Positions 1 to 10,629 are shown, counted from the first letter of the stretch. The stretch: DNA of 64,000 nt from Pycnococcus provasolii (GCA_938743325.2 OW568866.1:1026431-1090430), one strand, 5' to 3'. The notes: generated by a model not told the origin, from the letters alone. A program made the numbers and translations.

Positions 1-1
1 A

Positions 2-934
2 AGGCCGTTTCTCGATTTGGAGGCACTTGCGCTCGCGGCACCTGGCATGAGCGTGCGAGATGCAGTCGACCAAATGCTCGTTCCTGCACTGGCGCGAGCA
101 GCGAAGGCTTGTGCCCCACTCGTGGCTCTTGGTGCGCGCAGCGCAACCGTGAGACACTATCACCCACCGGAGCTCACTCATCCAATCGCATTCGTGACAC
201 GCACGGACGAAGGTGACGTAGACGGCGACGACGCGCGGAAGAGGCGCGAATGTGCGCACATGCTGCTTGGCTTGCCAGAGGACGTGCCACGGCTGCGACA
301 GACATGCGCCATCGCGATTGGCCCAACGGCGCCAGCCGACGATGTTGACCGCGTCGGCGAAGCGTCGGCGACAGGAATCGACCCTCTGACGCGCATCGTC
401 GATGTGCACGCGGGCCTGCCAATGCCAAAGGGAACGGTGCTGTGCCGAGGCCCTTACGCATACTTCCACTACATGCAAGATCGGATGGATGACAAGGGCT
501 GGGGGTGCGCGTACAGGTCGCTGCAGACGATCGTCTCGTGGTTCCGACTCAACCATTACACAGATCGCAGTGTGCCGAGCCATGCAGACATCCAGGCAAC
601 GCTTGTGAAGCTTGGCGACAAGCCGAAATCTTTCCTTGGATCGCGGCAGTGGATCGGCGCGATCGAGCTTGGCCTCTTTTTGCAGTCCTACCTCGATGTG
701 ACGTACAAGGTGTTCACCGTGAATCGCGGCGATGAGATGGATCAGCAGGGGCGAGCGCTCGTTCGTCACTTCGAGGAGGAGGGCACTCCTGTTATGGTGG
801 GCGGTGGTGTGCTCGCGTACACGCTTCTTGGTGTGCGTTACGACGAGTCCTTGGGAAAGTGTGAATACCTTATTCTCGACCCGCACTACACAGGAGGCGA
901 TGGCGACGTCCGCTTCATGCATGAATTTGAGTAG
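2..934 (+). CDS. UFSP2: Ufm1-specific protease 2 (UFSP2-like), 5' partial and short at the C-terminus
   Basis: Peptidase family C78 cysteine protease that matures UFM1 and removes it from substrates. The frame is open to the window edge, so the start lies outside. The catalytic Cys sits in DDKGWGCAYRSLQTI (about 500-545), and the Asp/His pair is in LILDPHYTGG (about 873-900); VGGGVLAYTLLGV before it is also family-typical. In UFSP2 homologues about 25-35 residues follow the DPH motif, including a Gly-Trp-rich stretch and a CLPQRP-like end; here the frame stops only about 14 residues after DPHY with none of that. No downstream exon supplying it is visible in 935-1165 before the opposing gene. 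The gene is therefore either 3'-truncated or has diverged at its end. Family assignment is firm; integrity is uncertain. Confidence 0.85.
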   Translation, partial: RPFLDLEALALAAPGMSVRDAVDQMLVPALARAAKACAPLVALGARSATVRHYHPPELTHPIAFVTRTDEGDVDGDDARKRRECAHMLLGLPEDVPRLRQTCAIAIGPTAPADDVDRVGEASATGIDPLTRIVDVHAGLPMPKGTVLCRGPYAYFHYMQDRMDDKGWGCAYRSLQTIVSWFRLNHYTDRSVPSHADIQATLVKLGDKPKSFLGSRQWIGAIELGLFLQSYLDVTYKVFTVNRGDEMDQQGRALVRHFEEEGTPVMVGGGVLAYTLLGVRYDESLGKCEYLILDPHYTGGDGDVRFMHEFE

Positions 935-1066
935 TTGATAAAAGTTTCTGTTACCATCCATCCTCGAACGAAGGAGTGCTGTTGTCGTTCGTCGTCGAAT
1001 TACCATCGTGCTCCCAATCACCGTCAGGAAGGCGAGCGCGTGGTCCGGGTGAAGCCGACGTCAACG

Positions 1067-1165
1067 CCGCCACCATCACCTTACCACCACCACCGCCGCC
1101 GCCCGCCCCTGCCCCCGCCGCCCCTGCCCCCCGCCGCCGCCGCGCCGCCGCCGCCGCCGCCGCCG
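1067..1165. repeat. CCG/CCACC low-complexity tract
   Basis: Runs of CCACC, CCG and CCCCTG make a simple-sequence tract directly downstream of the opposing INT_rpt gene. The poly-Pro, poly-Arg and poly-Ala frames that cross it are composition artefacts. The rest of 935-1066 holds nothing recognisable. Confidence 0.7.
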
Positions 1166-2600
1166 CTAGGCGTATCCCAGGAAGTCGGGGTACGACACCC
1201 AGCCTGATGACTCGTAAAACGTATAAGGATCGCCTGGTATGTCGTCAGGCCTCGCGCCTGACGAGCTCCACGCCTGCCACGCCTTCACGCTCGTCAGACC
1301 GAGCGTGCGCACGTACGCGCGCGCTTCCTCGAAGCTGCGAAAGTTCGTACGTTGTGTAACCCGCGTACGGTCCCCGGGTTTCTTGCCCACCGCGTATCCG
1401 AGGAAGTCGCCGTACGAAGTCCAGCCTGATGACGCGTAATACGTTTCAGGATTGCCTGGAATGTCGTAAGGTCTCGCGCCTGACGACCTCCACGCCTCCC
1501 ACGCCTCCTTGCTCGTCAAACCGATCGTATGCACGTACGCGCGAGCACCCTCGAAGCTGCGATACTCGCCAGTCACTTTGCCCACTGCATATCCGAGGAA
1601 GTCGGGGAACGACTGCCAGCCTGATGACGCGTACGTCGCATGAGGATTGCCCGGTATGTCGTTCGGTCGGTCACCTGACTTGCTCCACTTCTTCCACGCC
1701 TTCGTGCTCGTCAGGCCGAGCGTATGCATGTACCCACGCGCATCCTCCAAGCTGCGAAACTGTCCGCGCTGTCCGCGCCTCCTCTTCCTCTCCGGTGCTG
1801 CTGCTGCTGCTGGTTGTGGTGGAGGGGGGGGAGGGGGGGGGAGGGGGGGCAGGTCCTCGTTGTTGAGGGAAGAAGGCGGTGAGGGGGCGTAGGGTTGGAT
1901 CGGTAGGGTTGGTGGTGGTGGTAGTCGCCCCCGACGCCCCGTCGAAGAAGTTGATGTTAACCCAACTAACACTGCGTGTCGTGCGGTCCACTGCCCGCAG
2001 AGTTGCTCTTTCTAGTGCTTCGGACGCCTTCTTGTCGTCGAAGTGGTGGAGTATTGTGCGCGTGGGGGGCCCTCGCGCGCACCACATCAAAATCACCAAT
2101 ACGCCCGATGCAACATACCTATCGTTCGGTTTGCATTCATGTTTGCCGACGTACGAGACGAGATCCCAGTCCAACTTGTACACCACATGGCCTTCCCTCG
2201 GTAGCGGATTTCCAGTCAACGGCGATCCCATGTGCGTTTTTAGGCTCTCCGCAAGCTCAAACCGCAGTTTGTTTCGATTAAACTTTAGCGAAAGCCGGGC
2301 GGTCGCCCCACCTTGCAAATCCAGCCCAATCGATACGCGAGTTGTCGTTCCTCCCCTTATTTTTTCCACCATTTTTTCTAAGTCGGCCGTTGTAAACAAC
2401 GTTTTGCACTCGACTGTTTTCTTCACTACGTCCAGCAGGACTTCTTTTGACCAGGTCCCTAAGGGGGGGACATCCACCTGAAGGTAAGGCGAGTGTTTAC
2501 CTTTCTTGTCCACCACGTACTTGGGCTTACCAGTGAAACTTAACCCATTTTGTTCTTTGTGCGTTTCCCAGTCGGCTCGAAGCTCCTTTTCGGAAGCCAT
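1166..2600 (-). pseudogene. Protein with three phage-integrase-type repeats (INT_rpt), split by a +1 frame shift
   Basis: Two minus-strand reading frames belong together. The upstream one starts at 2600 (MASEKELR) and gives about 215 residues of an unrecognised domain followed by a Pro/Ser/Thr linker. The downstream one, ending at 1166, carries three consecutive units of about 65 residues, each beginning F/Y-RSxExAR and ending SGWxSxxDFLGYA with a central ARPxDIPGxP. These match the phage-integrase repeat unit (Pfam INT_rpt), known from algae and their large DNA viruses. The frames differ by one base, and the switch falls in the C-rich homopolymer at about 1820-1855 (G runs on the plus strand). 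That fits a one-base insertion, sequencing error or slippage. The start lies 26 bp from a transposon inverted repeat. Function unknown; the repeats are thought to bind DNA or act as adaptors (inference). Confidence 0.6.
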
Positions 2601-2625
2601 TGTTGAGTGTGAAGGTGAGATAAGA

Positions 2626-2837
2626 TAGTTCTATCCCGAGAAAAACTCTGGAATACACAAGGTTTGCACAGGTGAACGGCGGCCTTAACGACGACAGTTC
2701 GGTGTTCTGAGACTTGCAAATGAAAGCCCTAACTAAACTACACATGCAACTCTTTTTCGAATTCACCAACGAACACCCACCCGGTCCACAGGCATCCCCC
2801 ATGACGTTCACAATTTTCACCCATTTTTTTCAAATCA
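2626..2837 (+). repeat. Left terminal inverted repeat of the DNA transposon (212 bp)
   Basis: The reverse complement of 11749-11960; I see essentially one mismatch (about 2690). It begins with TA then GTTCTATCCCGAG. The TA is the target dinucleotide expected for the Tc1/mariner-IS630 superfamily. The transposase start codon at 2837 sits exactly at the inner edge. Confidence 0.93.
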
Positions 2838-3506
2838 TGCCCTTCGTCAAGGGGGATGCGAACAATCCATCTGTGGTGCGGCAGAGCGCCAAGAAGCGCC
2901 AACGTGAGGATAGACTCAAGCAATACGCCCAGCGTAATGCCAAGAAGCGCAAAGAAGTTGCTGAGCGCCGCGCGTTGCCAACATCACCCCCAGTAATGGA
3001 CCGCAAGGGCGTCACGAACCTTAACGACCGTCACATAAAGCAGATGAACGAGATGTTGAAGCGCCATCAAGAGCTCGACCAGTGGGACCTTGCCATCGCG
3101 TTTGGCATCGGTCAGGCCACGGTCTCTAGGCGCCTTAACGGCGATAGCAGGTTGACGGGAGGTCACGTCGGCCGACCGTACGGCTTGACCCCGGCCCACG
3201 TGGAAATAATCTGTGACGCGAAACGCGTGGACCCTCGGTCAAGGCACAAGGACTTGTCGAAACGCCTCCGGCGTATGGGTGTTCCACTAGGACGGGGATG
3301 GCGCGGCACACAGCTCATCGGCCGCGTACTCCGCGAACATGGGTTCACGATTCGAGGGACGAACCGGTACTGCTATTTCGAGAAACGACTTTGGTACACA
3401 CACATGGGATGGAGGGATGGCATGCTGTACATGCTCGGTTGGCATCCAAAGCAAAAAAGGAGATTGGCCTTTCGCATCGAGTACAAGCACTTGTATTACA
3501 CGGACC

Positions 3507-3511
3507 AGACG
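3507..3511. repeat. Target-site duplication AGACG (left)
   Basis: AGACG immediately before the first LTR is matched by AGACG at 10625-10629 immediately after the third LTR. Five bases is the usual Copia duplication. It marks the whole three-LTR array as one insertion footprint. Confidence 0.9.
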
Positions 3512-3727
3512 TGTGGCAGGTGGCGCCTTGAGTTGCCGCGGTACGCTCTGCCGCGCGTACACTTACGAAGGAGTACTTAAGGTAAACCGGAAAAAGGTGA
3601 GAGTTACACGTAAAGGGAAACAAAGACAACCGTTCCTAAGGCGGCTATCCCCGGGGACTTCCCCGGGGGCCTTAGGGGTCAAGAGCCTCGTTCGGCGTTA
3701 ACCACCTGAATTAGGGGTTAAGCCACA
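3512..3727 (-). repeat. LTR 1 (element 3' LTR)
   Basis: 216 bp, starting TGTGG and ending CCACA. It contains a GC-rich stem-loop (about 3635-3677: CCTAAGG ... CCCCGGGG ACTT CCCCGGGG ... CCTTAGG), a candidate processing or termination structure. In the element's orientation this is the 3' LTR. Confidence 0.95.
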
Positions 3728-3950
3728 CACCACCCACGCCGAACAGGCGAAGGTGCTGCACGTGTAAGGTAAAACTGAAGGTAAAAGAAAAACCACAAAA
3801 GGTGGAAAAGAAACCGAAAACGAAAATGAAACCGATGAGGACACTGTCCGGCCAATGCCATGCATGGACCCAAAATTGCCACGAAGGCGTATAAACAAAA
3901 AGAAAAGAAAAGAAAAGATGAGAGAGCGTCAGGGTGATCAGTCCTGCGCA

Positions 3951-6900
3951 TTAGAATGCATCGCCATCGGCGTGTGCTGTGGTCTGCTTCATGCGTTTGG
4001 CTGACGGCTCATCGGCCGATGCCTGCGCTGAAGTCCTAATGAAATTTAGTACGCGGTAACCCCACGACTTAAGTACCTGCATGAGGTGTTGAATTCGTTG
4101 AAAAGACAAAGGTTTTGTGAGTGCATCAGATGGGTTATCGTCACCTGGAGTATGAAGGAGCTTGAAGACTCCAGCACGAGCGTGCTCGCGCGTAAAGAAC
4201 AATCGCGTCCTGATATGCTTCATGGACGTGTTGTGAATCGGATTGGTCAAGATATTTCTGCACGTAGTTGAGTCGCTGAAGAGGAAAGTTTGCACACTTA
4301 GTTGAAAAGCATGAAGAAACAACTGCTTCCAATAGAGAAGATGAGTGACTGCGGTCGCTCCGGCGACGGTCTCGGCCTCTCCACTGCTCAGAGTAGTATA
4401 CGGCTGATGCTTGCAGTACCAATCCAAAAGACAATTGCCACATGTAACATACAATCCAGAAATACTTCGCCCAGTTATAGGACAGCTTGCGTGACTCGCA
4501 TCAACCAGAACTGATAGGGCCAGTGGCTGATCGATAGCCTTATACTCCAGACCTTCTTCACATGTGTTGACCAGGTAAGTAAGAATCCGAATCAACTGAT
4601 TCCAATGCGTGGGATCAGGATTACTTAACGCCCGAGAAATAACAATCAGCGCAACGCTGATATCATGACGTGTGCATCTATTCACCCACAGAAGAGCTGA
4701 GAATAAAGAAAGGAAAGGCCTAGTCTTCATCTTGAGCTTTTCAGCCTCGGTCAGCTCAGATTTAACCTTAATGACGAAATGAGATGACATAGGAGTATTA
4801 ATTTCCGGGTTCTGCTCCAAATTGTAGGTGCGAGCCAAATCCATTATGTATGCCTTTTGGTTTAGCAGAAATGATCCATCAGGTAGGTAGTTAACCTTTA
4901 TGTTGAACATTCGGGTGAGCTGCTCCTGCTGCGAGCCAATATCGAATCGCTTGCAGAGTGCATCCATGAATCTGTCACGTTCTAAGTGATCGGAGTAGGC
5001 GATCTTTCCATCGTCCGTATGCACAAACAATGCAATGATGGGAACTCCATTCTTGTGAAGGAACCAGAGACTGGTGTCGGCGGGTGACTGAGACATGCCA
5101 TACCCTTCCAAGAAAGAGAAGAAGTCAACCATCCAGTTGTGCCCGCTCTGACGCAATCCGTAAAGAGACTTGACTAACAGCCATATCAATTCGTTTCCAT
5201 TTTCATCGTAGCGCTCCAGACCATGTGGCGGCTTCATGTAAATCGTCTCAGTCAGGTAGCTATGAAGGTAAGCAGCGCGGACATCGAACTCGTCCATCTT
5301 CATTTCATACGTTACCACGATAAACATAAACATCCGCATGGTAGATACCTTCGGAGTAGATGCGTATGTCTCAAAGAAATCCACGCCAAAGATCTGAGTA
5401 AAACCTTGAGCCACCAATCGAGCCTTAGCTTTGAGAAGAAGTCCAGTGATTGGGTCGAACTTGATCTCAAATATGACGCGACCTCTGATCGTATGTTGTC
5501 CAGCTGGAAGGTACACCCAGCGGTATACGCCGTTCCGTTCCATGTTACTGATCTCGGTGCCCATAGCCTCAAGGTACAGTGACTTGAGCGGACCAGGTTT
5601 CATAGCCATGAGCTCGCGGCTATTCGTCGGAACAAATATGTTCTTGCGATTCTCCGATGTGAGAATTGGATTCGTGTCTGCAGTCTGTGCCGTCATAAGT
5701 GCTGCGCTGCCCTTGACATCGAATTCATTTTTCTTCGCATCGTCGAATTCTCCATTCGAGAAAGCGATCTCGTAGACTTGCGTATTCGTATCGTATCCAA
5801 CGATGAGTCCATCCCATCCGGGCCAGGCGTGCAGTTCAACCTTGCGGAACATGTTCTGCTCAGGCTTTGCGTGCTGCAGTACTTGATCCCATACCTCTGG
5901 ATGATACTCGAGAAGTCCAATGAGATAAACGAAGGTGGTACCTTTGTTTGCGGTGTGTATCTCTGCAACTGAATTGATGAAATCGCCCTCTTGCCAGAGG
6001 AACACATCTTTGACTCTGATGTCCTCTAAACGAGTGTTCCTGCGGATGACGGCAGGAGTAAGTCCGTCATGTGAGGATCTGCAGAGTCGGTAAACCGCGA
6101 CATCCCATCGCGTCTTGCCGCATGACTTGCCATTTGGGTGACGGTATACCTCTTCTCCTGCTGGAATGCTGAAGAGGTATTCCCAGCGGTCAACGGTGAC
6201 GGACTCCCAGTCCGGTATCACAAGGGTAATGCTGAGTGTCTTGTTTGCGTCGAATACGGCCTCACAATCTCGGATGTGCAGCTGAAGTTCGGTGACACTC
6301 GGAAATGGTGGATTGGCAAATATGGAATCATAGTTTTTGAGCCGATCTATGGATTCTGCGAATGGTGTGTCAGGATTGGAGCCGCGTGCAAGGCGTTGGT
6401 TGGCTCCATCCGTACGGTTGTAAGCTTCGTAGGTGTGGTCGCCAGTTATCCGCGTGATGCGCTTGTACACCCGGTCGTTGACCATCTGTTCGCTGTGACC
6501 GTGGATGCCCAATGCGCCGAGGTCGGGTTCGCCACCACCCTCAATTGGCGATGCACCACCCTCAGTTGGCGGTGCTTGATTGAGCGCGTCATGGATGAAC
6601 TTGTCGACCTCGTCCAAACCATCTCCTCCACCACCCTCGACAGGCGCAGCCGTGCCAGAAACGGTGTGGCTGTCGACGCCCGAGATGGTGTTGTCGGAAC
6701 TCGTGGCGAGTTCGACGGAGAGAAGGCGATGTCCGCGGATGTATACTGTATCTGTTACGGGATCGTAGACGTATGCGCTGTGCGCGTCTTTGAAACCTAG
6801 ATAGATGTACTGCTTCCCATGCGGCTGCATTGCGTTGCGGAGCTGCTTGGGTATGTACACGTAGATGAGGCTGCCGATAATGCGGAGCGCAGAGAGATCG

Positions 6901-7001
6901 TCGGCAGACCGAAAGAGTTCGATGGATGGAATTTTATCGGTAGCACCGTGTGTGGCAGGTGGCGCCTTGAGTTGCCGCGGTACGCTCTGCCGCGCGTACA
7001 C
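3951..7001 (-). pseudogene. Copia pol fragment A: integrase C-terminus, reverse transcriptase, RNase H
   Basis: One open frame of 1016 codons whose first 17 come from the middle LTR. It enters the integrase C-terminal region (PSIELFRS ... LRIIGSLIYVYIPK) and a Gly-rich linker. The reverse transcriptase follows (KARLVAQGFTQ, FDVRAAYL, SLYGLRQSG, and the catalytic Asp pair in FVHTDDGKI), then RNase H (VDASHA, LSSGEAE, ending PSDALTKPL). Gag, protease and the integrase catalytic core are missing, so this is a 5'-deleted copy. The frame is otherwise undamaged, and a truncated polyprotein could be made from the LTR. Confidence 0.88.
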
Positions 7002-7166
7002 TTACGAAGGAGTACTTAAGGTAAACCGGAAAAAGGTGAGAGTTACACGTAAAGGGAAACAAAGACAACCGTTCCTAAGGCGGCTATCCCCGGGGACTTC
7101 CCCGGGGGCCTTAGGGGTCAAGAGCCTCGTTCGGCGTTAACCACCTGAATTAGGGGTTAAGCCACA
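6951..7166 (-). repeat. LTR 2 (shared middle LTR)
   Basis: Identical in length and, by eye, in sequence to the other two. On the minus strand it offers an ATG and 17 codons (MYARQSVPRQL...) in frame with the truncated pol that follows at 6950. Confidence 0.95.
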
Positions 7167-7389
7167 CACCACCCACGCCGAACAGGCGAAGGTGCTGCAC
7201 GTGTAAGGTAAAACTGAAGGTAAAAGAAAAACCACAAAAGGTGGAAAAGAAACCGAAAACGAAAATGAAACCGATGAGGACACTGTCCGGCCAATGCCAT
7301 GCATGGACCCAAAATTGCCACGAAGGCGTATAAACAAAAAGAAAAGAAAAGAAAAGATGAGAGAGCGTCAGGGTGATCAGTCCTGCGCA

Positions 7390-9477
7390 TTAGAATGCAT
7401 CGCCATCGGCGTGTGCTGTGGTCTGCTTCATGCGTTTGGCTGACGGCTCATCGGCCGATGCCTGCGCTGAAGTCCTAATGAAATTTAGTACGCGGTAACC
7501 CCACGACTTAAGTACCTGCATGAGGTGTTGAATTCGTTGAAAAGACAAAGGTTTTGTGAGTGCATCAGATGGGTTATCGTCACCTGGAGTATGAAGGAGC
7601 TTGAAGACTCCAGCACGAGCGTGCTCGCGCGTAAAGAACAATCGCGTCCTGATATGCTTCATGGACGTGTTGTGAATCGGATTGGTCAAGATATTTCTGC
7701 ACGTAGTTGAGTCGCTGAAGAGGAAAGTTTGCACACTTAGTTGAAAAGCATGAAGAAACAACTGCTTCCAATAGAGAAGATGAGTGACTGCGGTCGCTCC
7801 GGCGACGGTCTCGGCCTCTCCACTGCTCAGAGTAGTATACGGCTGATGCTTGCAGTACCAATCCAAAAGACAATTGCCACATGTAACATACAATCCAGAA
7901 ATACTTCGCCCAGTTATAGGACAGCTTGCGTGACTCGCATCAACCAGAACTGATAGGGCCAGTGGCTGATCGATAGCCTTATACTCCAGACCTTCTTCAC
8001 ATGTGTTGACCAGGTAAGTAAGAATCCGAATCAACTGATTCCAATGCGTGGGATCAGGATTACTTAACGCCCGAGAAATAACAATCAGCGCAACGCTGAT
8101 ATCATGACGTGTGCATCTATTCACCCACAGAAGAGCTGAGAATAAAGAAAGGAAAGGCCTAGTCTTCATCTTGAGCTTTTCAGCCTCGGTCAGCTCAGAT
8201 TTAACCTTAATGACGAAATGAGATGACATAGGAGTATTAATTTCCGGGTTCTGCTCCAAATTGTAGGTGCGAGCCAAATCCATTATGTATGCCTTTTGGT
8301 TTAGCAGAAATGATCCATCAGGTAGGTAGTTAACCTTTATGTTGAACATTCGGGTGAGCTGCTCCTGCTGCGAGCCAATATCGAATCGCTTGCAGAGTGC
8401 ATCCATGAATCTGTCACGTTCTAAGTGATCGGAGTAGGCGATCTTTCCATCGTCCGTATGCACAAACAATGCAATGATGGGAACTCCATTCTTGTGAAGG
8501 AACCAGAGACTGGTGTCGGCGGGTGACTGAGACATGCCATACCCTTCCAAGAAAGAGAAGAAGTCAACCATCCAGTTGTGCCCGCTCTGACGCAATCCGT
8601 AAAGAGACTTGACTAACAGCCATATCAATTCGTTTCCATTTTCATCGTAGCGCTCCAGACCATGTGGCGGCTTCATGTAAATCGTCTCAGTCAGGTAGCT
8701 ATGAAGGTAAGCAGCGCGGACATCGAACTCGTCCATCTTCATTTCATACGTTACCACGATAAACATAAACATCCGCATGGTAGATACCTTCGGAGTAGAT
8801 GCGTATGTCTCAAAGAAATCCACGCCAAAGATCTGAGTAAAACCTTGAGCCACCAATCGAGCCTTAGCTTTGAGAAGAAGTCCAGTGATTGGGTCGAACT
8901 TGATCTCAAATATGACGCGACCTCTGATCGTATGTTGTCCAGCTGGAAGGTACACCCAGCGGTATACGCCGTTCCGTTCCATGTTACTGATCTCGGTGCC
9001 CATAGCCTCAAGGTACAGTGACTTGAGCGGACCAGGTTTCATAGCCATGAGCTCGCGGCTATTCGTCGGAACAAATATGTTCTTGCGATTCTCCGATGTG
9101 AGAATTGGATTCGTGTCTGCAGTCTGTGCCGTCATAAGTGCTGCGCTGCCCTTGACATCGAATTCATTTTTCTTCGCATCGTCGAATTCTCCATTCGAGA
9201 AAGCGATCTCGTAGACTTGCGTATTCGTATCGTATGTATCCGCGGCCGTATCCTCGTCCGCGGCCTCCCGCTGCACCACGGCCTCCGCGTCCGCGTCCTC
9301 CTCCAGGGCGTGGGTTGGGGCAGGTGCTGGTGGTATGTTCGATCGTGATTTGCCCACAGTTGTTGCACAGCTGTGGACGCTTGAGTTGAGGAAGCCCTTC
9401 ATTCGTAGCGAGCGCTGTCGCGTTTTTCGTGAGGGTCTTCTGCACCTCGGCGGCGACAGCAGTTGCCAAAGCGGCAT
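7390..9477 (-). pseudogene. Copia pol fragment B: reverse transcriptase and RNase H
   Basis: Residues from about 9235 downwards are the same as copy A from YDTNTQVYE onward, including the HTDDG motif and the RNase H tail. Upstream of the breakpoint the frame runs through the gag 3' end in a different frame, so those residues are not genuine pol. Protease and integrase have been lost by an internal deletion joining the gag tail to the RT linker. Confidence 0.85.
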
Positions 9478-10225
9478 GAGGCGAGATCTTCGGCTTTGGT
9501 GTGCGATTTTCCTCCTGCTGCGCCTTGCGCTTTCCTCCTTTCATCTTCTGCTCGTGCTCGGCGCGATCTGTCGCATAGTGGTTCAGAACTGCCTGCTTAA
9601 GCTCGAGATACGTCGGCATGACCATCCCAGGTATCTTCATGGAGTCCAAAATACTGCGGTATTTGTCGGTATTCACCGTCCGCATGAGCAAGGCGATCTT
9701 CATGTTGTCCGGTGTGCCTGGGAAAAACTCGGTCAAAATACGCTCCAGCGACTGCAGGTTCGGAGCGGGATCTTGGTGCATAGTGGTTTCGATGTTCAGT
9801 AGCTCCGTCAGCGCTGATATGGTGTTCGCGAGGTTAGGAGCTCCGTGAAGTTTCCAAAGACGGTGAAGGAGTAGTATGCCGTTTTTCTTCTCGTTCTCGT
9901 ACGCGTCGTTTGCAGCCTGAGACAGCGTTGCCTTCACTGCTGTATAGATATAACGTCGGTCGGGAACGGAGTAGTACTGCACCCAGGTTTCTTCGTCGAT
10001 CTCTTCAAGGTTCTCAAGTTTGATGTCTCTCTCGATGTTGTAGAAGCCAACTTCCTCTAGCTGCTCCACAACCGCCTTGAACCAGCGACGGTACTGTTTC
10101 TGCTGCCCGTCGTATTTCTTTTTGTCCAAAGCGTTTAGTATGGCGTCCGTAGTGCTGTTGCGGGATTTCTCTCGCTTCAGGTGCGTCATACCGTCAGTAA
10201 GGCCCTCAGCGGCCATAGGGTCCAT
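9164..10225 (-). CDS. Copia gag
   Basis: Helical capsid-like region (KKYDGQQKQYRRWFKAVVEQL ... LLHRLWKLHGA ... LTEFFPGTPDNMKIALLMRT), then a zinc knuckle CNNCGQITIEHTTSTC. Its spacing is C-x2-C-x6-H-x4-C, two residues longer than the usual C-x2-C-x4-H-x4-C. A Gly/Arg-rich tail follows. I chose the ATG at 10225 (MDPMAAEG); the frame is also open a little upstream from a TTG. The last ~24 codons (below about 9235) run past the deletion junction into pol sequence in the wrong frame, so the natural C-terminus is lost. Confidence 0.85.
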   Translation of the reverse strand: MDPMAAEGLTDGMTHLKREKSRNSTTDAILNALDKKKYDGQQKQYRRWFKAVVEQLEEVGFYNIERDIKLENLEEIDEETWVQYYSVPDRRYIYTAVKATLSQAANDAYENEKKNGILLLHRLWKLHGAPNLANTISALTELLNIETTMHQDPAPNLQSLERILTEFFPGTPDNMKIALLMRTVNTDKYRSILDSMKIPGMVMPTYLELKQAVLNHYATDRAEHEQKMKGGKRKAQQEENRTPKPKISPHAALATAVAAEVQKTLTKNATALATNEGLPQLKRPQLCNNCGQITIEHTTSTCPNPRPGGGRGRGGRGAAGGRGRGYGRGYIRYEYASLRDRFLEWRIRRCEEK

Positions 10226-10408
10226 GATTTGCAGCCGAGTGGTGTTGTCCAAGAGATTTCACTTCGAGATTTCCAAAGATGCTGTAGATCTAGAGATCTG
10301 TGTTTCGAGGATCAGAAGATTTACGTTTCGAGATTTTCGGTTCGTTGGTTCCCGGTAAAGAAAAATAGTCCAAGTATAACCTTCGTGCGGTCCTTAGACA
10401 CAAGCTTG

Positions 10409-10624
10409 TGTGGCAGGTGGCGCCTTGAGTTGCCGCGGTACGCTCTGCCGCGCGTACACTTACGAAGGAGTACTTAAGGTAAACCGGAAAAAGGTGAGAG
10501 TTACACGTAAAGGGAAACAAAGACAACCGTTCCTAAGGCGGCTATCCCCGGGGACTTCCCCGGGGGCCTTAGGGGTCAAGAGCCTCGTTCGGCGTTAACC
10601 ACCTGAATTAGGGGTTAAGCCACA
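10409..10624 (-). repeat. LTR 3 (element 5' LTR)
   Basis: Identical 216 bp copy, followed on the plus strand by the target duplication. The primer-binding site should lie just inside (below 10409), but I see no clear match to a tRNA 3' end there. Confidence 0.95.
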
Positions 10625-10629
10625 AGACG
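10625..10629. repeat. Target-site duplication AGACG (right)
   Basis: Partner of 3507-3511; deleting one copy together with the insert restores the transposase frame. Confidence 0.9.

Larger units (their letters stand above)
3512..10624 (-). mobile_element. Copia-type LTR retrotransposon tandem: LTR-internal-LTR-internal-LTR
   Basis: Three identical 216 bp LTRs alternate with two internal regions, all oriented on the minus strand. Internal region A (3728-6950) keeps the integrase C-terminus, reverse transcriptase and RNase H, but lacks gag, protease and the integrase core; it meets the middle LTR directly. Internal region B (7167-10408) keeps gag, reverse transcriptase and RNase H, but an internal deletion removed protease and integrase. 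From 3512 to 5796 and 6951 to 9235 the two units look identical, then diverge. The domain order integrase-RT-RNase H is diagnostic of Copia. Neither unit is autonomous. LTR identity and the perfect target duplication mean the insertion is very young. Confidence 0.93.

Noticed and set aside
976-1359. Pro/Ala/Arg-rich plus-strand ORFs
   Set aside because: They read through a CCG-rich tract and antisense to the INT_rpt repeats.
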